A DNA stretch of 28,548 nt from NCBI GenBank assembly GCA_900754605.1, contig CAAEDK010000064.1:1-28548 (forward strand), given 5' to 3'. The translations under genes and the position numbers were made by a program. The DNA is from an uncultured Oscillospiraceae bacterium. Lineage in GTDB: Bacteria; Bacillota_A; Clostridia; Oscillospirales; Oscillospiraceae. Under the pieces are notes generated by a model, which did not search any database, was not told the DNA's origin, and was given only the letters and a program-made list of their open reading frames with translations. Positions 1 through 5,148 of this stretch are shown piece after piece (positions within the stretch are counted from its first letter, which is position 1; every line of letters starts with the position of its first letter).

Positions 1-1899
1 GCGGGCTTTTCGTCTACCAGTATGCAAAATACGGGAGAAAATGGCTTTACTGCCTACGTTACACCCAATCATGACCGAGGTTATGCTAATGCTATAGTAA
101 TCTAAATCACACATCGGCGGCACATACGACGCCACCGGTAACAGGGGTTCTTCCTCTATGTACCCGGCTGCGCCGAGTACGTCGGAATAATCCTCCGTGG
201 CGCAGCCTTTGATATACACCTGGCATTTCTGTTTGGTGCCATCAGTAGTAATATAAATTCGGTCAACAATCGAATGAACCAAAGTAAACAGAGCTTCAGG
301 CTGTGCGCCCTTTGCAAACTCCTCAAAGGACAGCAGCCTTTTTTTCATGCCATTCAGTTCATGGATGAGATACTGATTTTCAGATTGTGTATCTTCCATT
401 CGGCGCAGGGCAGCTTCGCGCTTTGCCAGCTCGTCCGTCAATTCCTTTATATCATCCTGGATAAAGCGTTTAAGGGCGTCGTCTGCTTCACGCAGATTTC
501 GTACCTGTGCGGCAATATCCGCATTTAAGCGTTCAATAGCCTTTTTGGTTTCCTGGTACTCTTTCTCGCTTTGATCGGTGCGGATCATACTGGCAACCCT
601 GTTTTCCAAAAGCTGCCGGTAATAGTCGGAATGTTCTTCTTGCAGGCTGGAGAGTGAGTGGATAACAAATTCATCCAGCGTTACACCCTCAACCCCTTTG
701 AAGGTACATTCCTTTGCCCGCACACCAGGGCAGGCGTACTTGAATCGAGGCTTGCCATTCGTCCAGCGATTAGATTCCGGCAGCACCCGCAGCCGTTTTC
801 CGCAAATCGGACAATACATTAAGCCGGACAACAAAGCATTGGTTTTTCTATGAGGCCGGTTATACTTTTCGGCAATCTCATCCAGCATATTTTGTGTTTC
901 CACCCATTTCCGGGAACTGATAAATCCCTCATGGCGGCCCACGGAAACAATCCATTCACTAATGGGTTTCCTGGTAAGAAGTTGTGAGAACTTGGGATTG
1001 AAAAAGGTGGAATCCTCATCCTCAACTTTCATCTGGTCGGTCTTGTTATAAGCTGTAAGCCCATGCTGACCATCAAAGTCGGACGGTTCGCCAAACAGGT
1101 TTCCGTCATGCTCCAGAAAATAGTTGTAGGAATATTCATCTGCCACGCAGTAGATTGGATTCCGCAGTATCAGCCGGATGGTGGATGTGGTAAACTTCGC
1201 GCCATGCTTCGTTTCATATTTCTCATTGATGATATTTGCCGTCTGCAAGAGAGAACGTGTCTCCCAGAAGGTGCCGTAGATTTCCAGCACAATCTCCTTT
1301 TCTTCCTGCACAGGGACAAGAAAACTAATGGCACTTTTGTTTTTTCCACTTCCCGTTGTCACACGTTGGGAAGAAAAGCCGGTCGGTGTTTTGCCACCCA
1401 GCCAGCGCCCATCTTTCGCCAGCTCCATCAAGTTATCCTGGATACGTTCCGTGAGAATATCGCGTTCAAATTCTGCGATAATGGCCAGCACCTGAATGAT
1501 GATTTTGGATGTGCTGATCCGCGTATTGATATTGTTGGAGCAGACCAAAAGTGTCACATCATGGCGCTCGAAATATTCCAGCAGCCGCATGAGATCGGAA
1601 GTTTTCCGGCTGATTCGGTCTAATTTGTAGCAGGCCACAGCCTTGATTTTCCCCATTTCAATGTCCCGGAGCAGCCTTTGAAAATCCGGGCGGTCGGAAT
1701 AGTAGCCGCTCAAACCTTTGTCCTCATACCGGGCAAATTCGTAATCTTCCGGTAGGGAAAGCTGATTGATCGCATAGTCGGCGCTTTGCTTAAACTGAAC
1801 TCCAATGCTGTCCCCCTTATTCGTAATACGGGACTTTCTCGCATATATGGCCACCAATCTATCATCGATTCCCGTCTGGATTCTTGCCTTGCGTTTCAT
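1..1899 (-). CDS. Large serine recombinase of the ICE (3' end beyond the window)
   Basis: This enzyme would cut and rejoin the element ends during excision and integration. The frame is open from ATG 1899 to base 1 (633 codons, no stop), so the C-terminus lies outside the window. AGGAGG ends 9 bases before the ATG. The N-terminal resolvase domain (about residues 14-160) has the catalytic YARKS motif with Ser23 and the conserved KLDRISRKTSD segment. A Recombinase domain follows (about 175-330), then a zinc ribbon starting CPICGK near residue 366 with a second Cys pair about 25-30 residues on, then a long charged coiled coil (about 425-510). This is the TndX/TnpX-like large serine class, unlike the tyrosine integrase of Tn1549 itself. 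The family and catalytic motif are clear; the attachment site is not visible. Confidence 0.95.
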   Translation of the reverse strand, partial: MKRKARIQTGIDDRLVAIYARKSRITNKGDSIGVQFKQSADYAINQLSLPEDYEFARYEDKGLSGYYSDRPDFQRLLRDIEMGKIKAVACYKLDRISRKTSDLMRLLEYFERHDVTLLVCSNNINTRISTSKIIIQVLAIIAEFERDILTERIQDNLMELAKDGRWLGGKTPTGFSSQRVTTGSGKNKSAISFLVPVQEEKEIVLEIYGTFWETRSLLQTANIINEKYETKHGAKFTTSTIRLILRNPIYCVADEYSYNYFLEHDGNLFGEPSDFDGQHGLTAYNKTDQMKVEDEDSTFFNPKFSQLLTRKPISEWIVSVGRHEGFISSRKWVETQNMLDEIAEKYNRPHRKTNALLSGLMYCPICGKRLRVLPESNRWTNGKPRFKYACPGVRAKECTFKGVEGVTLDEFVIHSLSSLQEEHSDYYRQLLENRVASMIRTDQSEKEYQETKKAIERLNADIAAQVRNLREADDALKRFIQDDIKELTDELAKREAALRRMEDTQSENQYLIHELNGMKKRLLSFEEFAKGAQPEALFTLVHSIVDRIYITTDGTKQKCQVYIKGCATEDYSDVLGAAGYIEEEPLLPVASYVPPMCDLDYYSISITSVMIGCNVGSKAIFSRILHTGRRKAR

Positions 1900-1950
1900 A
1901 TTCAAATATCCTCCTTTCCAGGGCGATGAGTAAACCACCCTTTCTCCATT

Positions 1951-1979
1951 ATTATAGGAACATCCTCATTTTTGCTCAA
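1951..1979 (-). promoter_or_regulatory. Sigma-A type promoter for the recombinase
   Basis: On the minus strand there is TTGAGC (1974-1979), a 17-base spacer and a perfect TATAAT (1951-1956). It overlaps the last codons of the upstream small gene and lies about 50 bases before the recombinase ATG. The recombinase can therefore probably be transcribed apart from the mazF-like gene upstream. Confidence 0.7.
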
Positions 1980-2151
1980 AGGTGCGATGATCCTCTTTCA
2001 ATGTGGAAAGCAACGCTTTTAATTCTTCCGCGTTCAAATCCCGCAATTCACGGGTTAAAAACTCGGCGCGTTTTTCAGCGAACTGGCGCAGGGATTGCTC
2101 GCTGTCTTTCCCAGTGTGAAATACGATCTCCATGTGCTGTACCCCGGTCAT
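1966..2151 (-). CDS. Small charged protein coupled to the MazF-type gene
   Basis: A 61-residue protein whose ATG overlaps the TGA of the MazF-type gene by four bases (ATGA), so translation is probably coupled. It is strongly charged and mostly helical in character, with a run such as ELRDLNAEELKALLSTLKED near the C-terminus. A second ATG seven codons in is a possible alternative start. I do not recognise the family. Two roles suggest themselves from position: an antitoxin-like partner for the toxin upstream, or an accessory factor for the recombinase downstream. Neither is shown by sequence. Reality of the gene is supported by the tight overlap and by codon use like its neighbours. Confidence 0.6.
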   Translation of the reverse strand: MTGVQHMEIVFHTGKDSEQSLRQFAEKRAEFLTRELRDLNAEELKALLSTLKEDHRTFEQK

Positions 2152-2672
2152 TGACGGCGCTTTACAACCTCATAGTCAAAACCGGGCCGCTGGCCGCAGT
2201 AGGTGCAAATGTCCTTTTCCACCCGGCCAGGGTGAACCCTGCGCAAATAATAAGAGCCTGTGCCGTAGAAGTTATTGGCACAGGCCGGGCAAAGGCACAT
2301 GATTAAGTTTTCGGGAACTTCCTCAATCAGCCCCACGCTGACCGCCAGGGCGTGGTTGATTTTGCGGATATGCTTTTCCTCCAGATGTCCGATGTACGCG
2401 CCCAGCCGTTTCTTGTCAATGGTGCGGAGCTGTTCCAAAAGAACGAGAGAAGGCAGTTCCAGCCCGTTTTCCGCCTGGAGAAGATAGTGGGTGGGCAGCT
2501 TGGCCTTGGCGTCCACTTTGCTGGAAATGGCCGCCACAATGACGGTGGGGCTGTATTTGTTCCCCGTGTTGTTCTGAAGAATAAGGACGGGGCGATAGCC
2601 TTCCTGCTCGGAGCCGATTCCCCGGCCCAGATCGGCATAGTACATATCGCCGCGCAGATATGTCCTGTTCAT
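2148..2672 (-). CDS. mazF: MazF/PemK-type endoribonuclease toxin with C-terminal zinc ribbon
   Basis: MazF-family toxins cut mRNA at short single-stranded motifs. Residues 1-120 fit the PemK/MazF fold: GDMYYADLG at the N-terminus, the conserved Arg27 in RPVLILQNN, the PTVIVAAISS strand with Ser/Thr candidates near 43-51, and LEQLRTIDKKRL near 79-90. A tail follows that ordinary MazF (about 110-120 residues) lacks. It has Cys128-x2-Cys131 and Cys156-x2-Cys159, a likely zinc ribbon. GGGAGGT lies about 10 bases before the ATG. No antitoxin of the MazE/AbrB type is seen upstream; instead a 61-residue protein follows with a four-base overlap. The tail may direct the protein to a nucleic acid or partner. 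Whether it is toxic is unknown. Confidence 0.85.
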   Translation of the reverse strand: MNRTYLRGDMYYADLGRGIGSEQEGYRPVLILQNNTGNKYSPTVIVAAISSKVDAKAKLPTHYLLQAENGLELPSLVLLEQLRTIDKKRLGAYIGHLEEKHIRKINHALAVSVGLIEEVPENLIMCLCPACANNFYGTGSYYLRRVHPGRVEKDICTYCGQRPGFDYEVVKRRQ

Positions 2673-2692
2673 GTCTTATGACCTCCCTTTGA

Positions 2693-2717
2693 AAAATTAG
2701 GCGGCATGGGCCGCCTA
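2693..2717 (-). terminator. Hairpin with U-rich tail just before the MazF-type gene
   Basis: On the minus strand an 8-bp stem (TAGGCGGC/GCCGCCTA, 4-base loop) is followed by AATTTTT. It sits 20 bases upstream of the mazF-like ATG, with no room for a promoter in between. It is therefore either a terminator of whatever precedes it or an attenuator that controls the toxin gene. Confidence 0.6.
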
Positions 2718-2783
2718 TGTAAAGGCCGCGCAGCAGAACAGAATGAAGGCCGGGGAGAGATAAAACCATTCTCCTGTTTTCAT
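2715..2783 (-). CDS. Possible 22-residue leader peptide ending in the hairpin
   Basis: ATG at 2783 opens a 22-residue frame, MKTGEWFYLSP... ending ILFCCAAFT, whose TAG is the first three bases of the hairpin stem upstream of the mazF-like gene. AGGA lies about 7 bases before the ATG. A short hydrophobic peptide ending exactly at a terminator-like stem is the layout of an attenuator leader, but a frame this short can arise by chance, so this is tentative. Confidence 0.3.
   Translation of the reverse strand: MKTGEWFYLSPAFILFCCAAFT
2753..2765. repeat. Direct repeat, left copy (13 bp)
   Basis: GGGAGAGATAAAA here is repeated exactly at 3231-3243. The two copies bracket the gene-poor, hairpin-rich segment, so they could be a scar of insertion or deletion of that block. 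Confidence 0.5.
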
Positions 2784-3230
2784 TGGCCCGTCCTGCTGTA
2801 CGGCCCGTATTTCAAAGGTGCTCCTATTTGTCCTCGACGCCCCGAAGCACCGGGTGGGAAGTCATCAAACGGCTGGCGGCTTGCCAGCTCCACGGGGAAT
2901 CTCACCCCTCGCGTGGTTCTCACGCAACCGCCCCCATTGCCTGCGACGGATCACGGCGGCGGGCCGCTTCAACGCTCGGACGTTAGGCTGGACGGGAGTA
3001 TCATTGTCCCCGCTGCCGGTCATGGCCGTACCGGGAGCCATCCGGTACTGACAGCCTGCTGTTTCTCGCTCCTTGCCGGGAAGAACAAACCAAAGACCTG
3101 CATTTTCTTTTTCGGTGGTGTCTCGTTGTTTTCTTCCGGCAGATCGCCGCGCAGCAGCCGCCTGGGCTTTGGCTTTCGTCAAAGCAGCGGGAATGTGCCT
3201 GATGAATGGGTATGCAGTTTTCAAAGTTCC
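2784..3230 (-). ncRNA. Gene-poor, hairpin-rich segment; candidate structured RNA
   Basis: No convincing gene lies between the sigma-factor terminator and the mazF-like gene, although the block is over 400 bases long. Short stems follow one another: 2817-2822 with 2846-2851 (GGTGCT/AGCACC), 2872-2877 with 2883-2888 (GCTGGC/GCCAGC), 2894-2897 with 2905-2908, 2911-2915 with 2921-2925 (GCGTG/CACGC), and 3028-3034 with 3042-3048 (GTACCGG/CCGGTAC). Terminator-like hairpins lie on both sides (3239-3281 and 2693-2717). A 119-codon minus frame from a TTG at 3224 spans part of it, but has no ribosome binding site and an arginine/alanine/proline-heavy composition. I could not find a clear promoter, so the strand is assumed from context. 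Confidence 0.35.
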
Positions 3231-3243
3231 GGGAGAGATAAAA
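3231..3243. repeat. Direct repeat, right copy (13 bp)
   Basis: This is the second exact copy of the 13-base sequence at 2753-2765. It overlaps the U-tract side of the sigma-factor terminator, so the similarity may also reflect duplication of terminator-flanking sequence. Confidence 0.5.
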
Positions 3244-3281
3244 AAGACCTCTCACTCTATTTGCCGTTGAGTGAGAGGTCT
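3239..3281 (-). terminator. Rho-independent terminator of the sigma-factor gene
   Basis: On the minus strand a 13-bp perfect stem (AGACCTCTCACTC with GAGTGAGAGGTCT, 11-base loop) is followed by a run of T. It starts 12 bases after the sigma-factor stop codon. Confidence 0.92.
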
Positions 3282-3292
3282 AACAACCCTAT

Positions 3293-3742
3293 TTACTCAA
3301 AAAAGTTTTTCAGCTTTTTGAGTATCCGGTTTTTCCGCTTGTGGACGGCCTGCTGGGAAACGCCCAGGCCTTTTGCCACTTCGCTTTCTGTTTTCTCGTC
3401 AAAGAACAGGGCACAAATGAAATCCCGTTCTTCTTTGGTAAGCTGTATAAGCGCGGTATGTAGCTTGTCCACCACAAGTTTTCGGATCACTACATCCTCC
3501 ACGCTCTCCGCAGCAGTGGCAAACTGGCGGGTATTTTCTTCCATGAGCCTGTCCAGGGAATCCTCCCGGCTGGGGAGAACCTGTTTGATTTCGCCGTTGC
3601 TGCCGTAAACCGGGCGCTCGCTTTTCAGATCCGCCTCAAAGTAGCGCATTTTCCGGTCGCCCCGCATATAAGCGGTATATACCTCGTCCGTGACCTCGAC
3701 AAATTGGCCGCGAACCCATATTTTCTTTTTACCAGCGTCCAC
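3293..3742 (-). CDS. Small sigma-70 family factor (region 4 type)
   Basis: A 149-residue protein of the kind found in conjugative transposons, comparable in size to Orf7 of Tn916. Residues about 95-147 form a sigma region 4: LTKEERDFICALFF, then ESEVAKGLGVSQQAVHKRK as the helix-turn-helix. The N-terminal part (KKIWVRGQFVEVTDEVY) is the usual start of this ICE family and has no clear region 2. I chose GTG 3742 because GGAGGT sits 7 bases upstream and the protein then starts at the conserved part. The same frame stays open without a stop up to an ATG at 4057, but that extension runs through the leader hairpins and looks non-coding. Likely role: directing or modulating transcription of transfer genes. 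Confidence 0.88.
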   Translation of the reverse strand: MDAGKKKIWVRGQFVEVTDEVYTAYMRGDRKMRYFEADLKSERPVYGSNGEIKQVLPSREDSLDRLMEENTRQFATAAESVEDVVIRKLVVDKLHTALIQLTKEERDFICALFFDEKTESEVAKGLGVSQQAVHKRKNRILKKLKNFFE

Positions 3743-3825
3743 GCTGTGTACCTCCGTTTCGTCTGAATTTCGGGAAGAAATCCAGACGGACGGCGGCCCC
3801 CTGCAACGCGGCTGGCTTGTCCTAA

Positions 3826-3854
3826 CGGGAAATAACAGAAATCTGCATTTCCCG
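3826..3854 (-). repeat. Stem-loop in the sigma leader
   Basis: CGGGAAAT (3826-3833) pairs with ATTTCCCG (3847-3854), with a further short CAGA/TCTG pairing in the loop. It has no U-tract, so it is a structural element rather than a terminator. It lies about 85 bases before the GTG start. Confidence 0.6.
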
Positions 3855-3860
3855 ACATAG

Positions 3861-3892
3861 AAAAAGCGCGCACACCTTCTGGTGTACGCGCT
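3861..3892 (-). terminator. Second terminator/attenuator hairpin in the sigma leader
   Basis: On the minus strand a 12-bp stem with one G-U wobble (AGCGCGTACACC with GGTGTGCGCGCT, 4-base loop) is followed by TTTTT. It lies between the sigma gene and the first leader terminator. Confidence 0.75.
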
Positions 3893-3954
3893 CGGCTGTT
3901 GGCTTTTGGCGGATGATGGGTAAGGCCCAGGGAAAAGGAAAAAGCCTGTCGAAC

Positions 3955-3990
3955 AAAAAAATACCGCAATCCCCTTGAGGACTGCGGTAT
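3955..3990 (-). terminator. First terminator/attenuator hairpin in the sigma leader
   Basis: On the minus strand ATACCGCAGTCC pairs with GGATTGCGGTAT (one wobble or mismatch) around a short loop and is followed by seven T. This is a typical intrinsic terminator placed inside the leader, about 210 bases before the sigma start. Confidence 0.85.
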
Positions 3991-4225
3991 GTAGGAAATG
4001 CGGATTTAATCCGACGCGGGGCGGGCAGGCCCCCGGCTTTTTCTTTTCAGGCTCCATGTGCTATCCCCTTATGGGGATAAGCTGACAGACATCACCACCT
4101 TTCCCCAGACTAAAAATGTAGATGGGGGTAGTATAATGGATGAAATACAAATGAAATGGAAACGAAACGCAAATAGAACACAATTCGGTCGCAAATTCAG
4201 AGCAAAGCCGACAAGGAAAGGGCGG

Positions 4226-4263
4226 AAAAAAGCGCCATTTGTAGGGCTTTGGGAGAATGGCGC
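4226..4263 (-). terminator. Distal tandem terminator of the cargo operon
   Basis: GCGCCATT (minus strand from 4263) pairs with AATGGCGC, followed by TTTTTT at 4226-4231. The 16-base loop is long. It is the second of two hairpins closing the cargo operon. Confidence 0.65.
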
Positions 4264-4264
4264 G

Positions 4265-4294
4265 AAAAAACGGCAGCCCATAGAGGGCTGCCGT
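4265..4294 (-). terminator. Main terminator of the cargo operon
   Basis: A perfect 10-bp stem (ACGGCAGCCC with GGGCTGCCGT, 5-base loop) is followed by a T run at 4265-4270. It begins 10 bases after the winged-helix gene and insulates the cargo from the sigma leader. Confidence 0.92.
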
Positions 4295-4303
4295 TCTCAA
4301 TCA

Positions 4304-4714
4304 TCAATGTACTTCCATGCAGTACCCGATGTCCCGGATACAGGAAATTGCAAAAGGTGGCCGGGGAAAGGCTGCGTACAGTTTCTGCCGCATACTCCGC
4401 ACATGGCTGCCCACCGCGATATTTTCATTGCCAAAGGGTTCTTCTTTCCAGACTTTTTCATACATCTGTCCGTAGGTAAGCACCCGCCCTTTATTGGTCA
4501 CTAATAGGCAGAGCAGGGCGAACTCCTTGGTATTCAGCTCAATTTCCTGCTGACCGTGATAGATTTTTCGGCGGTCTGGGTAGATTTGCAGGCCAGGGAG
4601 TGACAGGATCGGCTCTGGGTCAATCTCCCACATTTTCAAATCCGGGTGGAACTGTAAAAAGGTAAGAAAATCCTCAAATGTCCGTTTGTCTTTATCCTCC
4701 AGCTCCATAATCAC
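4304..4714 (-). CDS. Winged-helix DNA-binding protein (OmpR/PhoB C-terminal type, no receiver)
   Basis: This 136-residue protein has an OmpR/PhoB-type winged helix at about residues 40-134: IELNTKEFALLCLLVTNKGR, then LTYGQMYEKVW, then the recognition helix GSHVRSMRQKL and the wing ending IRDIGYCMEV. The N-terminal 40 residues are short and lack the aspartate pocket of a receiver domain, so it is not a classical response regulator. The GTG start at 4714 shares one base with the stop of the DtxR-type gene; ATG 4708 is an alternative. It is the last gene of the cargo operon. Its target is unknown; co-regulation of metal uptake or of the ICE are both possible. Confidence 0.8.
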   Translation of the reverse strand: MIMELEDKDKRTFEDFLTFLQFHPDLKMWEIDPEPILSLPGLQIYPDRRKIYHGQQEIELNTKEFALLCLLVTNKGRVLTYGQMYEKVWKEEPFGNENIAVGSHVRSMRQKLYAAFPRPPFAISCIRDIGYCMEVH

Positions 4715-5106
4715 TACTCGTCCGATGGTATCACCTCCCGGCTGCTTGGCCAGGCGGCTTCTCTCAATTTCTTATAGCTCGTTTCACTGATGACGTGTTC
4801 CAGTTTGCAAGCATCCTGTGCCGCAATATCCTGGGGTACACCAGCCTCGATGAGCTGCCTGGTGAAAAACTGGTGCTTTTCATAAATCTGTTCGGCAAAC
4901 TGTAATCCCAATTCTGTCAGGGAGAGTGTGCCGTCGGCATTTTTTACAAGATGCCCGGATTTGGACAACTCCTTGACAGCCCGGCTTACAGAGGGCTTTT
5001 TTACTCCTAAATGCTCTGCCACATCCACACAGCGGACATAACCATGTCTTTTCTGCATCATCAAGACTGCCTCCAGATAGTCCTCCATTGCTGATGTCAA
5101 AGCCAT
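4714..5106 (-). CDS. DtxR/MntR-family metal-dependent regulator
   Basis: Such proteins bind Fe(II) or Mn(II) and repress metal-uptake genes. The start at ATG 5106 is chosen because GGGAGGT lies 6 bases upstream; an ATG at 5121 is inside that ribosome site. The 130-residue product has the winged helix (about 1-65, with VAEHLGVKKPSVSRAVKEL as the HTH) and the dimerisation/metal domain, but no SH3-like third domain, so it is MntR-sized. Likely metal ligands are Asp9 and Glu12 (MEDYLEAV, as in MntR), His78, and Cys100, Glu103 and His104 (ACKLEHVIS, as in DtxR Cys102, Glu105, His106). It lies 42 bases after the binding-protein gene and belongs to the same operon it probably controls. Confidence 0.92.
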   Translation of the reverse strand: MALTSAMEDYLEAVLMMQKRHGYVRCVDVAEHLGVKKPSVSRAVKELSKSGHLVKNADGTLSLTELGLQFAEQIYEKHQFFTRQLIEAGVPQDIAAQDACKLEHVISETSYKKLREAAWPSSREVIPSDE

Positions 5107-5148
5107 TGGCACACCTCCCATCCAAAGTATTTTGGGTATTAGCTACCG

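Larger units (their letters stand above)
3743..4080 (-). promoter_or_regulatory. Long hairpin-rich leader upstream of the sigma-factor gene
   Basis: About 340 bases precede the sigma start and hold two intrinsic-terminator-like hairpins, one further stem-loop, and a possible leader reading frame from ATG 4057 (MEPEKKKPGAC...), whose AAGGGGA ribosome site lies inside a small 7-bp stem (4062-4068 with 4073-4079, TATCCCC/GGGGATA). The frame runs through the first terminator, encoding HTAVLKGIAVFFC there, and stays open into the sigma gene. The layout resembles translational control of an attenuator, as known for tet(M)-type leaders. A possible minus -10, TATACT at 4130-4135, has no good -35. Confidence 0.5.

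Noticed and set aside
1..1899. Suspected broken recombinase, because several short frames appear in this region
   Set aside because: Translation of the minus strand from ATG 1899 is open to base 1 with intact resolvase, recombinase and zinc-ribbon parts; it only lacks the downstream stop because the window ends.
2865..3224. Minus-strand frame of 119 codons from a TTG
   Set aside because: No ribosome binding site, a composition dominated by Arg, Ala, Pro and Gly, and coincidence with clustered hairpins. I favour a structured non-coding region but cannot exclude a gene.
2706..3608. Plus-strand frame of 300 codons across the gene-poor block and the sigma gene
   Set aside because: It reads through the sigma gene backwards and through a strong terminator, with a low-complexity Ser/Arg/Pro composition and no recognisable domain.
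3743..4057. N-terminal extension of the sigma factor to ATG 4057
   Set aside because: The added codons run through two terminator-like hairpins, while GTG 3742 has a near-perfect ribosome site and gives the normal protein start. The upstream frame is kept only as a possible leader.
3955..4079. Remnant of a tetracycline-resistance leader
   Set aside because: The hairpin and leader frame are similar in layout to ribosomal-protection leaders, but no resistance gene or remnant follows; a sigma factor does.
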